DNA from: Cupriavidus lacunae
Lineage (GTDB): Bacteria; Pseudomonadota; Gammaproteobacteria; Burkholderiales; Burkholderiaceae
Direction of reading: 5' to 3'
DNA length: 64,000 bases
NCBI RefSeq assembly: GCF_003353055.1
Contig: NZ_QKWJ01000027.1
Coordinates: 1-64,000, forward strand
A program made the translations under genes and the position numbers. This document shows, in pieces, positions 16,454 to 24,404 of this stretch. Every line of letters starts with the position of its first letter. The stretch's first letter is position 1. The notes below the pieces were generated by a model. It had not been told where the DNA came from. It did not search any database and was given only the letters and a program-made list of their open reading frames with translations.

Positions 16454-17089
16454 GGTATCGACATCGTCGCGGGCGAAGGCTTCGTGGAATGGCTGATGCG
16501 GCATAGCCTGCGCACCATCATGCTGGCGCACCCGGGCATCACGGTGGACTTGTCGGTCGGCAGCACCGACGAGATCGTGCAGCGCATTGTCGATGGCAGG
16601 GCCCATATCGGGCTAGTGTTCCAGCCGCCCAAGGACGCGCGGCTGCGCTGCCACCACGCCCATCCGATGCCGATCCAGACCCAGGTGCTGGCCTCGCACC
16701 CGCTGGCGCAACTGGGCCGGCCGCTGGACCTGCAGGACCTGCTGCCCTACCCCGGCGCCACGCTGCACCGGACTTTCGGCGTGCGCCAGCACATCGAAGC
16801 CGCCGAGATCAGCGAGGGCGTGCGCCTGCAGTCGCTGCTGACCACCTCGTCATTCAACGCGCTGGGGCACTTCGCGGCGGCTGGGCTTGGCTATGTCCTG
16901 TGCACGCGCCTCGCCTTGTGGAACCAGCTGAACGAGGCGCGCGTGATGTCGCTGCCGATGAAAAACCCCCTGCTTTACCAGGGGGAAATCCAGACCGTGT
17001 CGCGCCAGGGCCGGGTGTTGTCGCCGCCGGCGGCACGGCTGCTGCGGCAGATCGCGGGGGATTTCTCGGCGCTGATGACGGGGGAGTGA
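16454..17089 (+). pseudogene. LysR-family regulator, N-terminal DNA-binding half deleted
   Basis: The plus-strand frame from about 16454 reads IDIVAGEGFVEWLMRHSL, then HPGITVDLSVGSTDEIV and GRAHIGLVFQPP, and ends in AARLLRQIAGDFSALMTGE. This is a LysR effector-binding domain from its first strand to the stop at 17089. The helix-turn-helix domain of about 90 residues is absent. The fragment abuts the DUF3100 remnant with both 5' ends facing, so one deletion appears to have removed the two N-termini and the divergent promoter between them. Confidence 0.7.
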
Positions 17090-17102
17090 GAGTCCCGGTG
17101 CG

Positions 17103-18338
17103 TCAGACCACGCCGGCTGCCCGCAAGCGTGCCAGCTCTTCATCGCCGATCCCAAGCCCCCCATAAACCTCGGCATTGTGTTCGCCCACATCCGGCCCGG
17201 TGCGCGGTGACGGCGGCGCATAGCCCGAGAAGCGCGGCACCACGCATGGCGCCGGCACCGAGCCCAGGTCCGGATCGGGCAGCCGGACGATGGCCTGTCG
17301 CGCGGCCATCTGCGGATCGTCGACGATATCGGCGATGCTGAACACCTTGCTGAACGGCACCTGGCACTGTTCCAGCCGTGCCGCCACCGCGGCATAGGGC
17401 TGCGCGGCAAACCACTCGGCAATGCTGCCGTCCAGTGCCTCGATATTGCGCACGCGCCCGGCGTTGGTGGCGTACTCCGGCGCCTGCGCCAGTTGCGGCG
17501 CGCCCATGGCCTCGGCCAGCCGGCGGAAGGTGGCGTCTGACGAGGCGACTACCGTTACCCAGACGTCGTCCGCGGTGCGGTACATATTGGACGGCGCCGC
17601 GTAGGTGGTGCGGTTGCCGGAGCGCTGGCGCACATGTCCCAGTTGTTCATACTCGATGGCCAGCGGGTCCAGCAGGCGGAACAGCGCCTCGGTGGCGGCC
17701 AGGTCGATTTCGCGGCCCGGCTGCCCGGGCCTGGCGCGTTGCTCGGCTACGGCAGTGGCAATCGCAAACGCGCCGAACAGGCCGGCAATCATGTCGCCGA
17801 CCGGGTAGTTCATATGCATCGGCCCGCTTTGCGCCGTGCCCGCCAGGTTGGTAAAACCGCTTTTGGCTTCGAAGATGCGGGCAAAACCCGGCCGCGCCGC
17901 ATCGGGCCCGGTCTGGCCGAAGCCGGTCAGGCGCAGCACGATCAGCTTCGGATTGGCCGCATGCAGGGTCTCCAGATCCAGCCCCCAGCGCGCCAGCGTG
18001 CCGGTGCGGAAATTCTCGACCAGCACATCGAACTGGGGCAGCAACCGCAGGAAGATCTCGCGGCCGCACGGGGTGCGCACGTCGAGCGAGATGCCGCGCT
18101 TGCCGCGGTTGGTCACCTTCCAGTACAAGGCGTGGTCCTCGGTGACGGGCTCCAGTCCGCGCAGGGGATCGCTGCCGTCGGGCAACTCCAGCTTGACCAC
18201 GTCCGCGCCCATGTCGGCACACAGCGTGGCGGAGAACGGCGCCGCCACCACGGTGGCCATGTCGAGGATGCGCAGTCCGCCCAGCGGACCGGTGCAGTGT
18301 GCGTCTGGCGATACAGGATGTGCGGTTTTGTCTTGCAT
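17103..18338 (-). CDS. CaiB/BaiF-family (family III) CoA-transferase
   Basis: This 411-residue protein would transfer CoA between carboxylates. Family features are the N-terminal LGGLRILDMATVVAAPFSATLCADMGADVVKLE (from residue 19), NRGKRGISLDVRTPCGREIF near 92, ENFRTGTLARWGLD, and RLTGFGQTGP. The catalytic aspartate lies in the NYPVGDMIAGLFGAFA segment. It is divergent from an IclR regulator. Downstream of that regulator are a Bug-type binding protein and an acyl-CoA dehydrogenase. Together they suggest uptake of a carboxylic acid, activation to its CoA thioester and alpha-beta dehydrogenation. The acid itself is unknown. Confidence 0.85.
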   Translation of the reverse strand: MQDKTAHPVSPDAHCTGPLGGLRILDMATVVAAPFSATLCADMGADVVKLELPDGSDPLRGLEPVTEDHALYWKVTNRGKRGISLDVRTPCGREIFLRLLPQFDVLVENFRTGTLARWGLDLETLHAANPKLIVLRLTGFGQTGPDAARPGFARIFEAKSGFTNLAGTAQSGPMHMNYPVGDMIAGLFGAFAIATAVAEQRARPGQPGREIDLAATEALFRLLDPLAIEYEQLGHVRQRSGNRTTYAAPSNMYRTADDVWVTVVASSDATFRRLAEAMGAPQLAQAPEYATNAGRVRNIEALDGSIAEWFAAQPYAAVAARLEQCQVPFSKVFSIADIVDDPQMAARQAIVRLPDPDLGSVPAPCVVPRFSGYAPPSPRTGPDVGEHNAEVYGGLGIGDEELARLRAAGVV

Positions 18339-18463
18339 GGCGGGCCTCCGGCGGCATTGGCGTCTTCAGCAAAGTGGCAGGCGGCCCGCCCGGATGCAAG
18401 TACGGTTTCGCTGTGCGGAACGGTCGTGCTACAACATTGACGCCCCCATTCCCGGATCCCAGC

Positions 18464-19309
18464 ATGGAACCCAAGCAACCACCGCACAGCATGGATCGCA
18501 ACCCGGAACCCCTGCCCCTGCCAGGCCTGGCCAGCGAAGATGCGCTGGCCACCGACCGCCAGTTCGCCACCAATCTTGCGCGCGGGCTGGAGGTGCTGCG
18601 CGCCTTTACGCCATCCAGCCCGGTGCTGGGCAACCAGGACATCGTGGCGCGCACCGGACTGCCCAAGGCCACGGTGTCGCGGCTGACCTACACGCTGGGG
18701 CTGCTCGGCTTCCTGAGCCGCGTGCCCGGCAACCAGAAGTACCGGCTGGGCGCCGGCGTGCTGGCACTGGCCTACCCGATGCTGGCCGGGCTGGCGATCC
18801 GCCAGGTGGTACGGCCGTATATGGAGGCGATTGCGCGCGAAACCGGCTGCACCGTGAACCTGGGCATGCGCGAGCGCCTGTCGGTGGTGTACGTGGACAG
18901 TTGCCGGCTGGATCCCGGCAACCTCTACCAGCCGGACATCGGCAGCACCCGCCCGCTGCTGGTCAGCGCGATCGGCCGCGCGGTGTTGCTGGCCTGCAGC
19001 GCCGACGAGCGCACGGCGCTGCTGAACCGGCTGCGCGTGGACGATCCGGAGCGCTTCAACGTTGAGCGCCAGATGTGGGCGGACGACCAGAAGCACTTCC
19101 GCGCGCACGGCTACTGCCTGAGCCGCGGCGAGTGGCGGCCCGAGATCCACGCGATCGCGGCCCCGTTGCGCCAGTCGCTGCACGAAGACGCGTTCGCGCT
19201 GAACTGCACCATCGCCGCGTCGCGCAACCGCGACAACATGCTGGAGCGCGAGGTGGCGCCAAGGCTGCGCGAGGCGGTGCGGCAGATCGAACTGAGCTGC
19301 GCGCGGTAG
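18464..19309 (+). CDS. IclR-family transcriptional regulator
   Basis: This 281-residue protein starts at MEPKQPPHSMDRNP. It has an N-terminal winged helix around residues 30-95 (GLEVLRAFTPSS, then NQDIVARTGLPKATVSRL as the recognition region) and the IclR effector domain. Landmarks of the effector domain are VNLGMRERLSVVYVDSC, the segment STRPLLVSAIGRAVL, and a C-terminal IAAPLRQSLHEDAFALNC. It is divergent from the CoA-transferase and is followed by the Bug protein and acyl-CoA dehydrogenase on its own strand, so it probably controls both arms. The ligand is likely the acid or its CoA ester. Confidence 0.87.
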   Translation: MEPKQPPHSMDRNPEPLPLPGLASEDALATDRQFATNLARGLEVLRAFTPSSPVLGNQDIVARTGLPKATVSRLTYTLGLLGFLSRVPGNQKYRLGAGVLALAYPMLAGLAIRQVVRPYMEAIARETGCTVNLGMRERLSVVYVDSCRLDPGNLYQPDIGSTRPLLVSAIGRAVLLACSADERTALLNRLRVDDPERFNVERQMWADDQKHFRAHGYCLSRGEWRPEIHAIAAPLRQSLHEDAFALNCTIAASRNRDNMLEREVAPRLREAVRQIELSCAR

Positions 19310-19440
19310 CCGATACCGCGCAGCAGCGCACCTGTCGGCGATGTCGCCGGCAGGGCAATGACAAGCGGCCCGCCAGAGGCCCGCATGAGACCGACCTCGC
19401 GCCCGGGAGCTCCCTGGCGCTGGCAACCCAAGGAGACAAG

Positions 19441-20442
19441 ATGGATGCCATCCAACCGTTGCGCCGGCTCGCTGCCGGCATGCTGGTCTGCGCCGCGCTG
19501 ATGCCGGTGCCAGCGCTGGCCGCCCCTGACAATGCGGCGCGCTTCCCGGACCGCCCGATACGGATCATCGTGCCGTTTTCCGCCGGCGGCGTGGTCGACT
19601 CCGTCACCCGCATCACCGCGGAGAATATGGCGAAGGTGCTGAAGCAGCCCGTCATCGTCGAGAACAAGACCGGTGCCGGCGGCGCCATCGGCACGGACTT
19701 CGTCGCCAGGTCGCCCGCCGATGGCTATACGCTGCTGGCGGTCAGCCCCAGCTATGTGGTCGGGCCGCTGCTCAACCCGTCGATCCAGGGCAAGAGCGGC
19801 AGCAAGGACTTCCGCGCCGTGGCGGGCATCGGCGCGGTGCCCAACGTGATCGTGGTGCCGGCCTCGTCGCCGCTGCGCACGCTGCCGCAACTGCTCGACG
19901 CGGCGCGCAGCCAGCCCGGCACGCTGACCTACGCCAGCGCGGGCGTCGGCACATCGAACCATCTCTCGGCGGAACTGCTGGCGCAGATGACGCACGTGAA
20001 GCTCACCCACGTGCCCTACAAGGGCCAGCCTGAAGCCATGAGCGACCTGCTGGGCGCGCGCGTCTCGATGATGGCGCTGACCGCCGCCATTGCCCGCCAG
20101 CAGGTGCAAAGCGGCAAGCTGCGCGCGCTGGCGGTGACCTCGGCAAAGCGCTCGCAGGCGCTGCCGGACGTGCCAACGGTGGCCGAGGCCGCACGCCTGC
20201 CCGGCTATGAAATGGGCGCGTGGTTCGGACTGGTCGCGCCGCAGGGCACGCCGGACGCCGTGGTGCGCAAACTGGCGGACGCCACCGCGCAGGCCACATC
20301 GGACGCCGCCACGGCACGCCACCTGGCCGAGCTCGGCATGGACGTGGCACCGCAATCCAGCACCACATTCGACCGCTTCCTGGACACCGAAACCAAGAAG
20401 TGGACCGGCGTGCTGAAGACCGCCGGCATCACGGCACAGTAG
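19441..20442 (+). CDS. Bug/TctC-family periplasmic binding protein
   Basis: This 333-residue protein has a signal peptide (RRLAAGMLVCAALMPVPALAAP, cleavage near residue 27). The Bug fold follows: PIRIIVPFSAGGVVDSVTRI near residue 40, ENKTGAGGAIGTDFVA near 75, the TYASAGVGTSNHL ligand loop and HVPYKGQPEAMSDLLGARV. Such proteins bind carboxylic acids through buried water-mediated contacts. The genome neighbourhood has no TctAB membrane partners, as is usual for the many orphan Bug proteins of Burkholderiales. AAGGAGA precedes the ATG. It lies between iclR and the acyl-CoA dehydrogenase. Confidence 0.87.
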   Translation: MDAIQPLRRLAAGMLVCAALMPVPALAAPDNAARFPDRPIRIIVPFSAGGVVDSVTRITAENMAKVLKQPVIVENKTGAGGAIGTDFVARSPADGYTLLAVSPSYVVGPLLNPSIQGKSGSKDFRAVAGIGAVPNVIVVPASSPLRTLPQLLDAARSQPGTLTYASAGVGTSNHLSAELLAQMTHVKLTHVPYKGQPEAMSDLLGARVSMMALTAAIARQQVQSGKLRALAVTSAKRSQALPDVPTVAEAARLPGYEMGAWFGLVAPQGTPDAVVRKLADATAQATSDAATARHLAELGMDVAPQSSTTFDRFLDTETKKWTGVLKTAGITAQ

Positions 20443-20501
20443 CCGCTCATCAGGCCCACACGCCCAGGCTCCCGCTCATCCAATCAACCGGAAACCATTC
20501 C

Positions 20502-21680
20502 ATGATCCGCGACTCCGCCCGCCAGCAAGCGCTGCTTGCCGATATCCGCCGCTTCGTGCTGGACACCTGCATCCCGCTCGAGGCGGAGATCGACCGCACC
20601 GATGTCATCCCCGAGCCCGTGGTCGAGCAGATGCGCCGCCTCGGCCTGTTCGGCCACAGCATCCCCGAAGCGTACGGCGGCGCAGGGCTGACCACCGAAG
20701 AACTGGCGCTGGTGAACATCGAAGTCTCGCAGGCCGCCACCGTGTTCCGTGCCCGCTTCGGCGGCAATACCGGCATCGCCTCGGAATCGCTGGTGGCCGA
20801 CGGCACCGAAGCGCAGCGGCAGCGCTACCTGCCGCAACTGGCCTCCGGCAAGGTGACGGGCTGCTTTGCGCTGACCGAACCGGAAGCCGGCTCCGATGCG
20901 ACGTCGCTGCAAACCACGGCACGCCAGGACGGCGACCACTACGTGCTGAATGGTGCCAAGTGCTTCATCACCAATGCGCCGATCGCCGACCTGTTCACCG
21001 TGTTCGCCCGCACCGATCCCGATACGCCGGGCGCCCACGGCATCAGCGCCTTCCTGATCGAACGCGGCACCCCGGGCCTTTCCACCAGCGAACCGGAACG
21101 CAAGATGGGACAGCACGGCTCGCCCGTGGGCGATGTCTACCTGAAGGACTGCCGCGTACCGGCCAGCGCCATCGTCGGCGGAAAACCCAATGTCGGCTTC
21201 AAGACGGCGATGAAGGCGCTGAACAAGCAGCGCATCAACCTGGCCGGCCTGTGCGTGGGGCCCGCCATCCGGCTGGTCGACGAGATGGTCCGCTACGCGG
21301 CGCAGCGCCGGCAGTTCGGCAAGCCGATCGGGGATTACCAACTGGTGCAGCAGATGATTGCCGACAGCAATACGGAACTGCACGCCGCGCGCGCACTGGT
21401 GCTCGACACCGCGCGCAAGCGCGACGCCGGCGAGGACGTGACCATGGAGGCGTCGATGTGCAAGCTGTTCGCCTCCGAAATGGCCGGCCGCGTCGCCGAC
21501 CGCGCGGTGCAGGTGTTCGGCGGCAGCGGCTATATGGCACGCACCGTGGCCGAGCGCTTCTATCGCGATGTGCGACTGTTCCGGCTGTATGAAGGCACGA
21601 CGCAGATCCACCAGCTCAATATTGCGCGCCGGACGATGGAGGCGCGTGGGGCGGCGTTGGAGGGGAGTAGCGCAGGCTAA
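20502..21680 (+). CDS. Acyl-CoA dehydrogenase
   Basis: This 392-residue FAD enzyme starts at MIRDSARQQALLADIRRF. It has the N-terminal helical domain, the flavin-binding signature CFALTEPEAGSDATSLQTTA (near residue 126) and the C-terminal helical domain with YAAQRRQFGKPIGDYQLVQQM and QVFGGSGYM. The end RFYRDVRLFRLYEGTTQIHQLNIAR carries the conserved YEGTTQI, where the Glu is commonly the catalytic base. It would oxidise an acyl-CoA to an enoyl-CoA and pass electrons to ETF. It follows the Bug protein by 60 bases and completes the CoA-transferase / IclR locus. Confidence 0.88.
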   Translation: MIRDSARQQALLADIRRFVLDTCIPLEAEIDRTDVIPEPVVEQMRRLGLFGHSIPEAYGGAGLTTEELALVNIEVSQAATVFRARFGGNTGIASESLVADGTEAQRQRYLPQLASGKVTGCFALTEPEAGSDATSLQTTARQDGDHYVLNGAKCFITNAPIADLFTVFARTDPDTPGAHGISAFLIERGTPGLSTSEPERKMGQHGSPVGDVYLKDCRVPASAIVGGKPNVGFKTAMKALNKQRINLAGLCVGPAIRLVDEMVRYAAQRRQFGKPIGDYQLVQQMIADSNTELHAARALVLDTARKRDAGEDVTMEASMCKLFASEMAGRVADRAVQVFGGSGYMARTVAERFYRDVRLFRLYEGTTQIHQLNIARRTMEARGAALEGSSAG

Positions 21681-21731
21681 TGCAACGCAAAATGGTATGA
21701 GATGACCGTGCCGCGCTGGGGCAACTGCCGC

Positions 21732-22369
21732 TCAGCCGCCCCGCCCGCGCCCCGTCTTCTGCGCCAGCGGCGAGCGCACGCGAAAATGCGCCGCAAGCAG
21801 CGCCGCGAACTCCTCCGCGATCTCCGATGGCGCGGAATGCTCGGAGAACGCCATGCGCACCTCCACCGGGCAGCGCGGTGCGAGCGGCACCACGCGCAAG
21901 CCGTGCCCGAATACAGCCGCGACATAGGGATTGACGATGCCTATGCCCGCACCTTCGGCCGCCATCGTGCAGATCGTGCCGGAGTAAGTGGTCTCGATGG
22001 TCGCCGACGGCTCGACGGCGGCGCGCTGCATCAGCCGCTGCACCGCCAGGTGCAGCGCATCGTCGGCGTTCAGCAGGATCAGAAACTGCCCACGCAGGTC
22101 GCGCACGCGGATGGTGTCGCGCGCCGCCAGCGGATGTTCCGGGTGCATCACGCACACCGCCCCCGACTGATGCACCACGTTGACATCCAGGTGCGGATGA
22201 TCGATCTCGCTGGTGGTCAGCACCAGGTCGTACAGGCCATGCAGCAACCCTTCGCGCAACTGATGCCCGCCGACGGTTTGCAGGCTGATATGCACGTCCG
22301 GGTGCCGCTCGGTGAACGGCCGGATCACCTTGGGCATCACCCCCAGCCCGAGTGAAGGCGTGCAGCCGA
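21732..22369 (-). pseudogene. LysR-family regulator, effector-domain fragment only
   Basis: From about 22369 the minus strand reads IGCTPSLGLGVMPKVIRPF, ERHPDVHISLQTVGGHQLREGL, and later TYSGTICTMAAEGAGIGIVNP, ending at 21732. This is the effector-binding domain of a LysR protein (strand, HPDV helix, and the AAEGAGIGIV segment). The DNA-binding domain and linker are missing. Upstream sequence in the same frame is antisense to an unrelated plus-strand gene fragment, so the junction at about 22370 is a deletion or recombination scar. An apparent longer frame to 22607 includes this antisense sequence and is not a real N-terminus. Confidence 0.6.
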
Positions 22370-22614
22370 TGCGCTTATCCGGATGCGCAGACCAACGAGC
22401 GTGTGCTGTTTCTCTTCGACATGGCGCAGGGCGTGCGCCATGACCTGGGCAACTACTACACCAGCCCGGACCTGAAGAAGGAAACCGCTGCGACCTGCAT
22501 CCACGCTGGAGCCGCGACGGGCAGCAAGTCTGCATCGATTCAATCCATGATTCCGAGCGGCAGTTGTATATCGTCGACGTTTCCGCGCTGACCGCCGGGG
22601 TGGGCAAGGCGTAA
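22370..22614 (+). pseudogene. 3' fragment of a beta-propeller protein (oligogalacturonate lyase/TolB-like), frameshifted
   Basis: One plus-strand frame reads TNERVLFLFDMAQGVRHDLG and YYTSPDLKKE. After a shift near 22485, the next frame reads RCDLHPRWSRDGQQVCIDSI and RQLYIVDVSAL, stopping at TAA 22612-22614. The HPRWSRDGQ blade motif is typical of TolB/oligogalacturonate lyase-like propellers. The 5' part is missing and the fragment abuts a LysR remnant. It is followed by a strong terminator, consistent with an original 3' end. Confidence 0.5.
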
Positions 22615-22654
22615 GGCGCCCCAACGGATTTGCGAGGAAAGCCCGACGGCGCGC

Positions 22655-22695
22655 ACGCGCTGGAGCACTTGGATGTGCTTCAGCGCGTTTTCTTT
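22655..22695 (+). terminator. Rho-independent terminator
   Basis: ACGCGCTG (22655-22662) pairs with CAGCGCGT (22681-22688). An inner AGCAC/GTGCT extension surrounds a TTGGAT loop, and TTTTCTTT follows. It lies downstream of the propeller gene fragment and shields the next promoter. Confidence 0.75.
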
Positions 22696-22802
22696 GGTAC
22701 GCCCCTGCAGTGCAGGTTGCCCCACGTGCGCTGATTGCCACCTGGCGCCGCATATCCCGGACAGATCCGCAAAAACCCTAGGGCCTTATTTTTTTCTTGG
22801 AC

Positions 22803-22830
22803 GAGAAACTATATAGGACTATAGTTTCTC
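22803..22830. promoter_or_regulatory. Perfect 11-bp inverted repeat operator before the aldehyde dehydrogenase operon
   Basis: GAGAAACTATA-TAGGAC-TATAGTTTCTC is an exact palindrome with a six-base spacer. Its core ACTAT-N8-ATAGT (22808-22825) occurs with identical spacing upstream of the sulfatase gene at 29593-29610. The site overlaps likely -10 sequence (TATAGT). The GntR-family gene inside the cluster is the obvious candidate to bind both copies. Confidence 0.7.
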
Positions 22831-22869
22831 CAAGACAACGACATTTCGACTTTGCTGAACGAGGCCCAC

Positions 22870-22914
22870 ATGAAGACGATCCATACACAATCGCAAGCGC
22901 GGGGGATGGCATGA
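22870..22914 (+). CDS. 14-codon leader ORF overlapping the aldehyde dehydrogenase start
   Basis: ATG 22870 opens a 14-residue frame (MKTIHTQSQARGMA). Its TGA at 22912-22914 overlaps the ATG of the aldehyde dehydrogenase (ATGA). It lies between the operator and the first enzyme gene, so it could couple or tune translation of the operon. Short frames of this size also arise by chance, so it is only a candidate. Confidence 0.3.
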   Translation: MKTIHTQSQARGMA

Positions 22915-24359
22915 GCCCCGCCTATCCGCAGCAACTCGGCATGCTGATCGGCGGCGAATGGCATTCCGGCGCTGGCCGCGAGACCCGGCCGGTGGTCAAT
23001 CCCGCTACGGAAGACGTGCTGGCCCAATTGCCGCTGGCCACCGACGCCGACCTGGATGCCGCGCTGGCCGCCGCGCAGCGGGGCTTTACCACCTGGAGCG
23101 CCGTATCGCCCTGGGAGCGCGCCAGGATCATGCTCAAGGCCGCTGACCTGATCGCGGCGCGCAAGCCGGACATCGCACGCATGCTGACGCTGGAGAACGG
23201 CAAGCCCCTGGCGGATGCGCTGGGCGAGCTGGATCGCGTCATCGAGACCATTGTGTGGTGTGCGGAAGAAGGCAAGCGCGTCTACGGCCGCGTGATGGCA
23301 CCGCGCGCCGCGGGCGTCAGTGAAAGCACGATCAAGCGCCCGGCTGGCCCGGTTGCCGCCTTCGCGCCCTGGAATTTCCCGGCCTTCCTGGTCACGCGCA
23401 AGCTGGCGGCGGCGCTGGCAGCCGGCTGCTCGGTGGTGGTGAAGCCCGCCGAAGAAACGCCAGCCGCCTGCATCGAAGTGGCACGCGCGTTTCAGGATGC
23501 CGGGGTGCCGGCCGGCGTGATCGGACTGGTCTTCGGCGTTCCGGCACACGTTTCCCGGCGGCTGATCGAATCCCCGGTGATCCGCAAGGTTTCCTTCACT
23601 GGTTCCGTACCGGTAGGCAGGCTGCTCTGCGGCATGGCAGGCGAACAGCTGAAGGCCGTGACCATGGAACTGGGCGGCCACTCGCCGGTGCTGGTGTTCG
23701 ACGATGTCGACGTCCAGCGCGTGGTGAAGGCCTGCGTGGGCTTCAAGTTCCGCAATGCCGGCCAGGTCTGCCTGTCTCCCAACCGCTTCTTCGTGCATGA
23801 GCGCATCTACGATCAGTTCGTCGCGGAGTTTGTGCGCGCCGCCCAGGAGATCTGCGTCGGCGACGGCCTGGACCCGGCCACGCAGATGGGGCCGCTGAAC
23901 AATGCGCGCCGGCTGGCCGCGGCGGAGGCCTTCGTTGCCGATGCGCACAGCCGCCATGCACGCGTGCTGACCGGCGGCCACCGCATAGGCAAGCGTGGCT
24001 ACTTCTACGCGCCAACGGTACTGGCAGAGCTGGAACCCCAAGCCTCCATCCTGCATGAGGAGCCCTTCTGCCCGGTGGTGCCGGTAATGCCGTTTGCCTC
24101 CCTGGACGAGGCCGTTGCGCAAGCCAACGACGTCGATTTCGGCCTTGCCGCCTACGCGTTCACAGGCTCGATCCGCACCGCCTCGCACCTGACCGAGGCT
24201 TTCGAGGCAGGCTGGATCGGCATCAACGGCTTCACCCCCTCGCTGGCAGACGCGCCGATCGGCGGCCTCAAGCAGAGCGGTGTCGGTTACGAAGGCGGCC
24301 CGGAAGGGCTGGATGCCTACCTGCATACCAAGTACGTCAGCCAGGCCTGCCCGCTGTAA
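22911..24359 (+). CDS. NAD(P)-dependent aldehyde dehydrogenase
   Basis: This 482-residue protein starts at ATG 22911, which has GGGGGA at good distance. An in-frame TTG at 22797 would lie within the operator and is rejected. The ALDH superfamily residues are complete: Asn155 in PWNFPAF, Glu253 in TMELGGHSP and nucleophile Cys287 in GQVCLSP, plus FTGSVPVG in the cofactor fold. It is closest in style to succinate-semialdehyde or betaine-type ALDHs. It is the first gene of the block holding the Rieske oxygenase, its reductase and the GMC alcohol dehydrogenase. It therefore probably oxidises the aldehyde produced by the GMC enzyme to an acid. Confidence 0.88.
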   Translation: MSPAYPQQLGMLIGGEWHSGAGRETRPVVNPATEDVLAQLPLATDADLDAALAAAQRGFTTWSAVSPWERARIMLKAADLIAARKPDIARMLTLENGKPLADALGELDRVIETIVWCAEEGKRVYGRVMAPRAAGVSESTIKRPAGPVAAFAPWNFPAFLVTRKLAAALAAGCSVVVKPAEETPAACIEVARAFQDAGVPAGVIGLVFGVPAHVSRRLIESPVIRKVSFTGSVPVGRLLCGMAGEQLKAVTMELGGHSPVLVFDDVDVQRVVKACVGFKFRNAGQVCLSPNRFFVHERIYDQFVAEFVRAAQEICVGDGLDPATQMGPLNNARRLAAAEAFVADAHSRHARVLTGGHRIGKRGYFYAPTVLAELEPQASILHEEPFCPVVPVMPFASLDEAVAQANDVDFGLAAYAFTGSIRTASHLTEAFEAGWIGINGFTPSLADAPIGGLKQSGVGYEGGPEGLDAYLHTKYVSQACPL

Positions 24360-24404
24360 GCGCGGCCTGCTCCCCACATCGCCATCCCAGAAAGGAGACA
24401 AGCA

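Noticed and set aside
22797-22910. N-terminal extension of the aldehyde dehydrogenase from a TTG at 22797
   Set aside because: The extension would translate the operator palindrome and has no ribosome site; ATG 22911 has a good one.
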